DNA from: an uncultured bacterium
Lineage (GTDB): Bacteria > Actinomycetota > Coriobacteriia > Coriobacteriales > Coriobacteriaceae
Length of the DNA stretch: 5,796 nucleotides
Reading direction: 5' to 3'
NCBI GenBank assembly: GCA_905215945.1
Contig: CAJMRZ010000104.1
Location: 1 to 5,796 of the forward strand
The position numbers were made by a program, and so were the translations under genes. Numbering within the stretch: the first letter of the stretch is position 1; each line of letters opens with the position of its first letter. The notes below the pieces were generated by a model. It did no database searches and was not told where the DNA came from. It saw only the letters and a list, made by a program, of their open reading frames with translations. Of the stretch, positions 1-5,796 are shown piece by piece.

Positions 1-606
1 GGCAAGACGACGCTCATCAACTTGCTGCTGCGGTTTTACGATATCGATGCCGGACGCATCATGGTCGATGGCCGGTCTTCGCGTGACTACACGCGCGCAA
101 GCCTGCGCCGTGCCTTTGGCATGGTGCTGCAGGACACTTGGCTGTTCGAGGGCACGGTGGCGGAAAACATCGCCTACGGCTGTCCCGACGCCACGCGCGA
201 GCAGGTTATCGAAGCTGCCAAGCGCGCGCATGCGCACAAGTTTATCGTGCAGCTGCCAGGCGGCTACGATACGGTCATCGGCGAGGACGGCGGCACGTTT
301 AGCCAGGGTCAAAAACAGCTGCTGTGCATCGCGCGTGTCATGCTCACCGACCCGGCTATCTTGCTGCTGGACGAGGCGACCTCGAGCATCGATACCCGCA
401 CCGAGCTGCAGGTGCAGGCGGCATTCGACGAGCTCATGGCTGGCCGCACAAGCTTTGTCGTGGCGCACCGCCTGAGCACCATCCGCAACGCCGACTGCAT
501 TTTGGTCATGCGCGACGGCGAGATTATCGAGCGTGGCACGCACGACGAGCTGCTAGCGGCAGGCGGCTTTTACGCCGAGCTCTACCGCAGCCAGTTTGCC
601 CAGTGA
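1..606 (+). CDS. ABC exporter, C-terminal nucleotide-binding domain (5' partial)
   Basis: This is the last 201 codons of an ABC transporter ATPase, read in frame from base 1 to a TGA at 604-606. The window begins inside Walker A: only its GKTT end is visible (residues 1-4). Then come the Q-loop glutamine (residue 44, in MVLQDTWLFEGTV), a variant signature FSQGQ (100-104; the usual form is LSGGQ), Walker B ILLLDEA with D124 and catalytic E125, the D-loop SSID (to 131) and the switch histidine H156 in VVAHRLSTI. Order and spacing fit the NBD of a type IV (ABCB/MsbA-like) exporter, whose membrane domain would lie upstream of the window. Such proteins use ATP hydrolysis to export lipids, peptides or drugs across the cytoplasmic membrane; the substrate cannot be told here. 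Many Gram-positive homologues work as heterodimers encoded by adjacent genes, so a partner could lie upstream. The domain looks intact and functional. Confidence 0.95.
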   Translation, partial: GKTTLINLLLRFYDIDAGRIMVDGRSSRDYTRASLRRAFGMVLQDTWLFEGTVAENIAYGCPDATREQVIEAAKRAHAHKFIVQLPGGYDTVIGEDGGTFSQGQKQLLCIARVMLTDPAILLLDEATSSIDTRTELQVQAAFDELMAGRTSFVVAHRLSTIRNADCILVMRDGEIIERGTHDELLAAGGFYAELYRSQFAQ

Positions 607-634
607 GCAAGCCCGTGGGGCAAATTAATCAATC

Positions 635-658
635 GACAGACGGTGGTTTACATCTGTC
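635..658. promoter_or_regulatory. Inverted repeat overlapping a probable -35 box (candidate operator)
   Basis: GACAGA at 635-640 and TCTGTC at 653-658 form a perfect 6-bp dyad with a 12-base centre. The probable -35 hexamer (647-652) lies in that centre, so a repressor bound here would block the promoter. It could also be a weak hairpin after the ABC gene, but it has no T-run, so terminator function is unlikely. Confidence 0.35.
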
Positions 659-674
659 ACGTTAGTACTAAGAT
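647..674 (+). promoter_or_regulatory. Probable sigma-A type promoter for the flavodoxin gene
   Basis: TTTACA at 647-652 (5 of 6 to TTGACA) is followed after 16 bases by TAAGAT at 669-674 (4 of 6 to TATAAT). This lies in the only AT-rich stretch between the ABC gene and the flavodoxin gene. It would give a leader of roughly 45-50 bases. The spacer and -10 overlap a perfect 10-bp palindrome, TTAGTACTAA at 662-671, a second possible regulator site. A third small dyad, CTAAT 681-685 with ATTAG 693-697, would fall at the start of the transcript. Confidence 0.45.
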
Positions 675-719
675 ATTCATCTAATAAATTGCATTAGTGG
701 CTTTAGTTTTGGGGGAAAC

Positions 720-736
720 GAGGCAACGTGACTATG
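720..736 (+). promoter_or_regulatory. Ribosome binding site and alternative starts of the flavodoxin gene
   Basis: GAGG at 720-723 is the best Shine-Dalgarno match, with a G-run at 711-715 as a weaker one. The spacing is 4 bases to GTG 728, shorter than usual, and 10 bases to ATG 734, somewhat long but acceptable. The choice changes the protein by only two residues. Confidence 0.5.
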
Positions 737-1285
737 ACGTGCTCTTTGGTGGTTAACAGCAAGAGCGGTAATACCAGGATGGTTTCGGGTGCGATCAAGC
801 GTACGCTGCAGGCTGCGGGTGTTGAGTTTGTCCATGCCGCGGCGTTGAGCGACGATGCGGATGCAGATCAGGTTGCGCTCGAGGCGCAGGGCGCCTGCGC
901 GGCCGACACGGTGCTCGTCGGTTTTTGGTGCGACAAGGGCGCGTGCACGCCTTCGGTTGCCGCGCTGCTCTCCGCTCTGCACGGCAAGCGCGTTTTCCTC
1001 TTTGGTACCTGCGGTTTTGGCGCCGACCAGAGCTATTATCAGCAGATTATCGATCGCGTGACCTCCAATTTGGCCGAGGATGCCGAGCTTGCGGGTTGGG
1101 CGATGTGCCAGGGCAAGATGGGCCCCGCGGTCAAGCAGCGCTACGAGGCCATGCTCGAGCAAGATCCCGACAACGCCCGATTTAAGATGCTGCTCGACAA
1201 CTGGGTTGCCGCGAAGGACCATCCCACCAAGGAAGATCTGGACAACATGGCTGCAGCCGCCAAAAAGGCCGTGCTGGGGGAGTAG
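728..1285 (+). CDS. Flavodoxin family protein
   Basis: A complete gene of 185 codons ending in TAG. Near the N-terminus, after a hydrophobic beta strand (SLVVN), is the flavodoxin FMN phosphate-binding loop SKSGNT (residues 11-16). A second beta strand leads to GFWCDKG (W67-C68-D69), and FGTCGFG (92-98) matches the second and third FMN-contacting loops of short-chain flavodoxins. Alternating strands and helices and the length fit a single flavodoxin fold, expected to be a cytoplasmic one-electron or hydride carrier binding FMN. The redox partner is not visible. Similar flavodoxin-like proteins occur in gut anaerobes, including the BilS component of bilirubin reduction, but no BilR is present here, so that symbol is not assigned. 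The C-terminal 50 residues are helical and charged. The start is ambiguous: GTG at 728 and ATG at 734 are in frame, and GAGG at 720-723 is spaced 4 and 10 bases from them, which slightly favours the ATG. Confidence 0.88.
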   Translation: MTMTCSLVVNSKSGNTRMVSGAIKRTLQAAGVEFVHAAALSDDADADQVALEAQGACAADTVLVGFWCDKGACTPSVAALLSALHGKRVFLFGTCGFGADQSYYQQIIDRVTSNLAEDAELAGWAMCQGKMGPAVKQRYEAMLEQDPDNARFKMLLDNWVAAKDHPTKEDLDNMAAAAKKAVLGE

Positions 1286-1327
1286 CTCCCATCGCTGACG
1301 GCGGTCGGTCCATCTTTCTAAATGAAA

Positions 1328-1456
1328 CGTCCTCCCGGGCGTCGGGGCACGAAGTTCCCTGCTCTACAGTCCTGCGCAAGACGAAGGCCACATTAAGTGG
1401 CCTTCTTTGCGTGCGGAACTCGCGATGAACTTCGTGCCCCGCCGTCCGGAAGGACG
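1328..1456. repeat. 129-bp nested inverted repeat
   Basis: The 30-base arm at 1328-1357 is the reverse complement of 1427-1456 at 27 of 30 positions; the core GGGGCACGAAGTTC (1344-1357) pairs without mismatch to GAACTTCGTGCCCC (1427-1440). The centre holds a second hairpin (1383-1405) on nearly the same axis, with further partial pairing of TGCGCAA and TTTGCG next to it. The whole folds as one long interrupted hairpin. It carries no protein and no obvious target-site duplication flanks it. It may be a compound terminator of the flavodoxin gene or a small MITE-like intergenic element. Confidence 0.75.
1383..1408 (+). terminator. Terminator-like hairpin downstream of the flavodoxin gene
   Basis: GAAGGCCAC (1383-1391) and GTGGCCTTC (1397-1405) form a perfect 9-bp stem with a 5-base ATTAA loop, followed by TTT and then GCG. 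The stem is strong but the T-run is short, so termination may be partial or aided by the surrounding larger hairpin. It lies about 100 bases after the flavodoxin stop and would act on that transcript. Before the 3' arm, AAGA precedes the stem, giving little support for use on the minus strand. Confidence 0.6.
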
Positions 1457-1516
1457 CCTCTTTATTGATGGGAGGCCTGATAGGTCGATGGTTCCGTGCC
1501 CGGATGCGTCCAAAGT
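1457..1516. other. Short linker between inverted repeat and 62-bp array
   Basis: Apart from a small dyad, GCCTC 1456-1460 with GAGGC 1472-1476, and the truncated array fragment GGATGCGTCC at 1502-1511, I see no gene or promoter here. Confidence 0.4.
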
Positions 1517-1990
1517 GGGACGGGCTTTCCGGATGGGCAGGCTTTCGAAAAATGCGTCCCGGAATTTGCCTTTGGAATGGGACGTAGTTTCCCGTTGAGG
1601 TGCTTTGCGGAAAGTGCATCCCACTCTGGGCGGTCGAAGTGGGACACACTTTCCCAAAGGCGCTCCAACGGGAAATTGCGTCCCATTATTCGGTCAAGAA
1701 ACGGGATGCATTTTCCCAATGAGAGCAAAACCGGAAAATGCATCCCACAATCAGCCCTCAAAGTGGGACGCCGTTTCCCAATGAGGCTCAAGCGGAAAAT
1801 GCATCCCGGAATTTGCGCTCAAAGTGGGATGCGGTTTCCGGTTGAGGGTCTAAGGGGAAAGTGCGTCCCAGAATCGACGCTTGAAATGGGATGCAGTTTC
1901 CCGATGAGGCACTCGACGGAAAATACATCCCAGAAATGGCCTTTGAGCTGGGATAAGATTTCCGCGGCATCTCGGATTCTCAAAAATGAG
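1517..1990. repeat. Tandem array of about 7.5 palindromic 62-bp units
   Basis: Left arms begin with GGGA at 1517, 1579, 1641, 1703, 1765, 1826, 1888 and 1950 (steps 62, 62, 62, 62, 61, 62, 62). Right arms end in TCCC beginning at 1557, 1619, 1681, 1743, 1804, 1866 and 1928, with the same steps. The left-arm consensus is GGGAYGCANTTTCC and the right arm is its reverse complement, GGAAANTGCRTCCC. The 15-16-base loop resembles CRATGAGGC plus a variable tail, and the 17-18-base inter-hairpin spacer resembles RGAATYNGCNCTCAAAGT. Arm pairing in the seven full units is roughly 10-14 of 14; unit 4 is perfect. The eighth unit keeps a left arm (GGGATAAGATTTCC) but not the right one. A fragment GGATGCGTCC at 1502-1511 just before unit 1 looks like a truncated earlier right arm. 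Loops and spacers are related between units, unlike CRISPR spacers. No cas genes are in view and the function is unknown. Confidence 0.93.
1703..1746. repeat. Perfect hairpin of array unit 4
   Basis: The arm GGGATGCATTTTCC (1703-1716) and its exact reverse complement GGAAAATGCATCCC (1733-1746) flank a 16-base loop. It is the only unit with 14 of 14 pairing, and each arm contains the 6-bp palindrome ATGCAT. It probably lies closest to the ancestral unit. The other units diverge mostly in the middle of the arm (positions 5-9), while the outer GGGA/TCCC and inner TTTCC/GGAAA blocks are best kept. Confidence 0.85.
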
Positions 1991-2017
1991 ACACGCCGTT
2001 GGCGAAAATGAGACACG
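1983..2017 (+). repeat. Two direct copies of AAAATGAGACACG
   Basis: AAAATGAGACACG occurs at 1983-1995 and again at 2005-2017, with starts 22 bases apart; a shorter relative, AAAATGAGTCCAC, lies at 2048-2060. The first copy sits inside a small dyad, TCTCA 1978-1982 with TGAGA 1987-1991. It occupies almost exactly the place where the right arm of the eighth 62-bp unit is expected. These may be sites for a regulator of the downstream surface-protein gene or remnants of a second repeat family. Confidence 0.6.
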
Positions 2018-2036
2018 TGATATCGGGCATCGGACG

Positions 2037-2042
2037 TATCAT
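2037..2042 (+). promoter_or_regulatory. Possible -10 box for the surface-protein gene
   Basis: TATCAT matches TATAAT at 5 of 6 positions and would start transcription about 38 bases before the start codon. No good -35 lies 16-18 bases upstream, so a real promoter here would need an activator or an extended element. A less likely alternative pairs TTGGCG (1999-2004) with TATCGG (2021-2026). Confidence 0.2.
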
Positions 2043-2076
2043 TTGTAAAAATGAGTCCACTCCACTCGAATAAAGC

Positions 2077-2080
2077 GAGG
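2077..2080 (+). promoter_or_regulatory. Ribosome binding site of the surface-protein gene
   Basis: GAGG ends 6 bases before ATG 2087, a good spacing. It fixes the start at 2087, directly ahead of a basic n-region and hydrophobic stretch typical of a signal peptide. Confidence 0.7.
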
Positions 2081-2086
2081 TCCCTC

Positions 2087-5000
2087 ATGTACGTTCCACA
2101 CCCCCGTATCCGTAGGCTGTCGAAAATCCCGCTTGTTGGGACGGCGGCGCTTGCTGCGTTGATCGCCACGAGCGTCGCCTGCTTCACGGCCGCGCCCCAG
2201 GTTGCCCAGGCGGCAGATGCGCCTGCAATCACCGATATGACCGAGCAGGATTATCAAGCCCTGGGTCTGGGCACGAGCGAGGACATTCCGGCCGATACCG
2301 TTGGCCCCTATTCCACTGATACCCCCACGACGTTTGCCACGCGCGGCGAGGTCTATATGGCAGCTAACGGTAGCCATGGCAATCGCTACACTCTGCGCGA
2401 CAAGCTCGAGAACGTCGAGCGCGGTGACATTGGCGGCAGCAGCAAACTCACCGATGGCTATGGAAGTGTGTGGGGCGCCGCAAAGTTCTGGCAAAACGTC
2501 AACAACTTCGATACGAACAGCGATCTCTACAAGCATAGCGACTACGGTGGCGGCACCTGGTCGTACCTAAGCAACAATGAGTCCTCAACAGTACTCGCCA
2601 ACGACAACAACGGTTTCTCGGGCATTCACGCCACGAGTGTTGAGTTCTGCAGCGACGCCAGCACGGGCAAAAAGAGCCGCGTTGCCGAGCTCCGTGCCTA
2701 CGGCGACAGTTCCTCCACGACGATTGACGGCAAGTCATACGCCGGAAAGGTTGAGCTGGTCCTCTACTCGTTTAGCAACGGGCGTACGCGCACTCTCGAC
2801 ACACACCTGCCGGTGACGGTCAACACTAATATGATGTACGAAGGCCGTTTTAAGTACCTGGATGCCGGTTACCTGCAAGAGCACGACGCCGTCTTTGATG
2901 TCGAGGCGGGCGATGTCGATGGCGACGGCGTCGACGAGCTTTTTGTCTACGCGGGCTGCTATGTCGACGAGAACGGCGTGCGCAAGGCTGTAGTCGACAT
3001 GTATGACTTGGAGGGCGGCAACTGGAAGCAAAGCGTCGTCAAGATCGATGCCGGTAACGCCGCGGACTACACCACGCACAACAAGGGCGGGAACGACTCC
3101 TGGACGCAGCTTCAGTCAGCTCCTGTCGTTTCGCTAGCGGCCGGCGACCTCGATCGCGATTTTTGCGATGACCTCGCCATCGTGGTCTCGGCACCCTACG
3201 GCAAGAAGAATATTGATAAGTCGACGCATTGCGAGCTGTTTTCGTGGGATGCATCCAAGGGTGCGCTCGTCCATGTCGATGCTCTGGGCGACGCGGGCGC
3301 AATCTCCCTCTCCGCGAACGGCAAGACCATGGTCGCTGCGAATGCGACGTTCGGCACGTTTGCCGCCTACGATGAAGAAGGAAAGAAGACGGGTGAAACC
3401 GTCACGGGCCTTATTCTTGCGGGCTATGACTGGCAACGCAGCGCTTTTGATTACGGCGCTTCTGACGGCAGCAAGGGGCTGTACGGCGCGCTGTACCGCT
3501 ACGCGTATTTTGACTCGGAGTCTGGCGAGTTCAAGCTTTCCGATTGCAAGGAATACAGAGACGGGCTCCTCGCCTCCTATGGGCTGATGCATGTGCCCAA
3601 CAGCGCATGGAAGGATAGCGCTCAGGATAAGCGCTATCCGTGCACCTTGGCGCCTATTGCCCTTGCCACTGCCAACCTTGACGGCCTGTCCGAGCAGCTG
3701 GCGGTCGACGAGGTGCTCGTGGGCGGCGATGTGTTCCGCGACTTTGCCTGCAACACGGCACAGAGCGGGGCTCAGGGCTTGGGGTCCATGGTCGGAACCA
3801 TGAGCATGAGCGGTCAGCAATACAACAGCAGCAACAAGCATGACCACAAGGGTATAGAGCAGGTGTGGATCAGCGACGTCAAGGCGGGCAGCGTCTCGGG
3901 TTCGGACCGCTATAACGAGAGCTTTATCGCCGTGGTGGGCAAGCACCGCGACGAGGACCTGCGCAAGAACGATGACTACTATTGGATGACCGCCTCGCAT
4001 TTTTCGCTCGACGAGAACGGAAAGGTGCGCCGCGGCGAGGAGCAGGTGATTAGCGAGAGCAACCGTCGCGGCACTACCTACGGCACATTTATCTCGCTCG
4101 CGCTGCCCGATGTCGACAACGACAGCGTCAAGATCACGTACAAGGACCGCTACAAGGTCTATACCAACCCGCGCGTGCTTGCCGTGCTGCAGGATGCGCC
4201 CTATGTTGAGGATCTGGAGCAGGCATACGGCTATCTGGTGTTGGGCGGCACGTCATACGGAGAGGAAAAGGGCACGGGGACATCCCAGGGCTATACCATT
4301 GGCGCCGAGTTGGGCGTTGCCGTCGAGGTGCAGACCGGTCCGCCCCTGGTCGCGATGAATGCTTCAGTCGATTTTGCCGCCGAGGGATGCTATGACTACC
4401 GGAGCGAGCGCACGGTCAGCGCAAGCGTAAGCTATGAGTCGCATGCCGGCGAGGGTGACAAGGCCGTGCTCTACACGATTCCGATGGTCTATTACGAGTA
4501 TGAGATCGAAAATGAGGAAACTGGTGGCAAGGGCGTGATGGCGGCGCCCGTGTCGCTCGGCGCGCAGACCTCGGTCGTTAATGTCGAGGCCTATGACCGC
4601 ATTGCCAAACAGCACAATATGACGCCGCTCAGCTACTTTTTGACCAACCGGTCGGGAGAACCCGGAACCTATCAAACGACGCTCAACGGCGAGACTCCCG
4701 TTGGGGATTCCTTTGGCCTGGGCAAGCCTGGCGTAACGCGCGCCTACACGCACGATGGGTTTAACGGCGCCGCCGCGCAGTCGGGGGCGAGCATTGAGCA
4801 GACCATCGAAGTCGAGGAGGGCAAGGAGCAGGAGCTCGAGCTCGGCTTGACGCTGAACGGCAGCGTTGTCATGGGCGCGAAGCTTGCAAAGCACGAGTTG
4901 TTTGGCGGCCTGTGCTTTGGTGCCAACGCCGGCTTTACTGCGGGTAACTCCTCGAGTGAATCGACCGAATACGGCGGCACCGTCGACAACCTGCCCGAGG

Positions 5001-5796
5001 CCGCGCAGGGCAAGTACGGTTTTGTGTGGCGTCTGGGCGTCAACGCGGTGGATGTCGACAAGTTCGAGGCAGACTCGGGCGACAAGCTCGGCACCAAGGA
5101 CACCGACCAGTTCTGGATCGTGGGCTATGACGTTAAGGACGTCGAGATGCCCGACGCGCCGGCCGTGACGGGCTTTACGGCAAACGCCGTCGATTCGACC
5201 AGCGTTACGTTTAGCTGGGACGATGTACTCGCAAACAAGAGTGGCTTTAGCTACGGCGTGGGCATGCTGCAGAGCAATGCGGCGGATGCGGTCGTCAATA
5301 GCTGGAAGATTGCCGACAACACGCAGACCTCGCTCAAGTGGGATGGGCTGCAGCCCAATACGGAGTATCGATTCGCCATCGCCGCCGTTAAGAATGGATC
5401 CACGACCGAAACAGGTATTCGCTCGGCAATCATCACGGTCAAGACCATGCCCGATGGCATGACGATGACCGTGAGCGGACCTGCGGCGGATGCTGCGGAG
5501 GGGTCGGATCTTGGATACGACTCTTCGGTTGAGCGCACGGCGGGAAGCCACCTGACGCTCTCGGCGATTGGCCATGTGAAGCAACTCGGTGCCGACGATA
5601 GCGAAACAGGGTTGGCACCGACCTATATGTGGTACCGCAAGGGCCGCGGCGAGACAGAGTTTAAGCTCGTGGGTGCCGATGGCAACCTCGCGGCTGGAAC
5701 GGCCTCAAAGCTCGAGATTGACCTGACCGCAGACGATGACGGTGCGCAGTATTACTGCCACGTGGGATACAACGACGTGGGCCTCGACACCGGCAC
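2087..5796 (+). CDS. Secreted multidomain surface protein with FG-GAP-like, FN3 and Ig-like domains (3' partial)
   Basis: One stop-free frame of 1,236 complete codons continues past the window end. Residues 1-42 form a signal peptide: basic RIRR..K, a hydrophobic stretch from I14, and an AQA cleavage site at 40-42. Acidic FG-GAP-like motifs follow: DVDGDGVDE (276-284), DLDRDFCDD (354-362), a weaker ANLDG..EQLAVDEVLVGG near 529-546, and DVDNDSV (675-681). Such loops often bind calcium within beta-propeller blades. Residues about 720-1010 are Gly/Ser/Thr-rich with alternating beta-like segments and match no family I can name. An FN3 domain (about 1023-1121) shows TSVTFSWD and LQPNTEYRFAIAAV. 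An Ig-like domain follows, with W1182 and the DGAQYYC motif ending at C1224. The C-terminus, and hence any cell-wall anchor, is outside the window. Likely role: an exported adhesin or carbohydrate/protein-binding surface protein. C32 does not sit in a convincing lipobox (SVAC), so a lipoprotein is less likely. It is separated from the flavodoxin gene by 800 bp and probably has its own promoter. Confidence 0.93.
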   Translation, partial: MYVPHPRIRRLSKIPLVGTAALAALIATSVACFTAAPQVAQAADAPAITDMTEQDYQALGLGTSEDIPADTVGPYSTDTPTTFATRGEVYMAANGSHGNRYTLRDKLENVERGDIGGSSKLTDGYGSVWGAAKFWQNVNNFDTNSDLYKHSDYGGGTWSYLSNNESSTVLANDNNGFSGIHATSVEFCSDASTGKKSRVAELRAYGDSSSTTIDGKSYAGKVELVLYSFSNGRTRTLDTHLPVTVNTNMMYEGRFKYLDAGYLQEHDAVFDVEAGDVDGDGVDELFVYAGCYVDENGVRKAVVDMYDLEGGNWKQSVVKIDAGNAADYTTHNKGGNDSWTQLQSAPVVSLAAGDLDRDFCDDLAIVVSAPYGKKNIDKSTHCELFSWDASKGALVHVDALGDAGAISLSANGKTMVAANATFGTFAAYDEEGKKTGETVTGLILAGYDWQRSAFDYGASDGSKGLYGALYRYAYFDSESGEFKLSDCKEYRDGLLASYGLMHVPNSAWKDSAQDKRYPCTLAPIALATANLDGLSEQLAVDEVLVGGDVFRDFACNTAQSGAQGLGSMVGTMSMSGQQYNSSNKHDHKGIEQVWISDVKAGSVSGSDRYNESFIAVVGKHRDEDLRKNDDYYWMTASHFSLDENGKVRRGEEQVISESNRRGTTYGTFISLALPDVDNDSVKITYKDRYKVYTNPRVLAVLQDAPYVEDLEQAYGYLVLGGTSYGEEKGTGTSQGYTIGAELGVAVEVQTGPPLVAMNASVDFAAEGCYDYRSERTVSASVSYESHAGEGDKAVLYTIPMVYYEYEIENEETGGKGVMAAPVSLGAQTSVVNVEAYDRIAKQHNMTPLSYFLTNRSGEPGTYQTTLNGETPVGDSFGLGKPGVTRAYTHDGFNGAAAQSGASIEQTIEVEEGKEQELELGLTLNGSVVMGAKLAKHELFGGLCFGANAGFTAGNSSSESTEYGGTVDNLPEAAQGKYGFVWRLGVNAVDVDKFEADSGDKLGTKDTDQFWIVGYDVKDVEMPDAPAVTGFTANAVDSTSVTFSWDDVLANKSGFSYGVGMLQSNAADAVVNSWKIADNTQTSLKWDGLQPNTEYRFAIAAVKNGSTTETGIRSAIITVKTMPDGMTMTVSGPAADAAEGSDLGYDSSVERTAGSHLTLSAIGHVKQLGADDSETGLAPTYMWYRKGRGETEFKLVGADGNLAAGTASKLEIDLTADDDGAQYYCHVGYNDVGLDTG

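Noticed and set aside
677..1222. 181-codon open frame on the minus strand opposite the flavodoxin gene
   Set aside because: The plus strand carries an FMN-binding SKSGNT loop and a good fold pattern; the minus frame has no domain features.
1517..1990. CRISPR array
   Set aside because: Loops and inter-hairpin spacers are similar between units, the repeats vary a lot, and no cas gene is in view.
1496..2011. Open frame of 171 codons across the 62-bp array, with related open frames on the minus strand
   Set aside because: 62 is not a multiple of three, so each unit is read in a different frame. Similar peptides (GMHFP, GKCIP) appear on both strands only because the arms are palindromic. The GTG start lacks a good ribosome site.
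2180..2185. Lipoprotein reading of the signal peptide with C32 as the lipidated cysteine
   Set aside because: The preceding residues SVA lack the usual leucine at -3, and a good AQA signal peptidase I site lies ten residues later.
3134..4000. 288-codon open frame on the minus strand
   Set aside because: It is fully antisense to the same surface-protein gene, shows no recognisable domain, and has a composition typical of a shadow frame.
4364..5584. 406-codon open frame on the minus strand
   Set aside because: It lies opposite the surface-protein frame, which has clear signal peptide, FN3 and Ig-like domains. The antisense protein is Arg/Ala/Val-rich, as expected for a shadow in GC-rich DNA.

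Overview
The window looks like chromosomal DNA from a high-GC Gram-positive gut bacterium, most likely a Coriobacteriia member such as Collinsella. This rests on GC-rich third codon positions, the style of the secreted protein and recalled similarity; no database search was possible, so the genus is an inference. All three genes are on the plus strand.

Layout: (1) Bases 1-606 hold the 3' end of an ABC exporter gene, cut inside Walker A and retaining the rest of the nucleotide-binding domain. (2) Bases 607-727 are a short AT-richer intergenic region with a probable promoter and three small dyads. (3) A flavodoxin-like gene runs from 728 (or 734) to 1285. (4) Bases 1286-2086 are about 800 bp without a credible gene but highly structured: a 129-bp nested inverted repeat containing a terminator-like hairpin, then a strikingly regular tandem array of about 7.5 palindromic units with a 62-bp period (1517 to about 1990), then short AAAATGAGACACG direct repeats. 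(5) From 2087 to the window end runs one uninterrupted reading frame of at least 1,236 codons. It encodes a secreted multidomain surface protein with a signal peptide, FG-GAP-like acidic repeats, a Ser/Gly/Thr-rich beta-type core of unknown function, an FN3 domain and an Ig-like domain. It has no stop in the window.

Nothing shows that the three genes share a pathway. The exporter and flavodoxin genes are separated by a promoter-like region, and the flavodoxin and surface-protein genes by the repeat block, so they look like three transcription units. The most unusual feature is the 62-bp array. Its arms are inverted complements, its period is almost invariant although the sequence has diverged, the period is not a multiple of three, and its spacers are themselves related, which rules out an ordinary CRISPR array. 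It may be a BIME-like palindromic cluster, a structured RNA region or a multi-site protein-binding platform upstream of the surface-protein gene.
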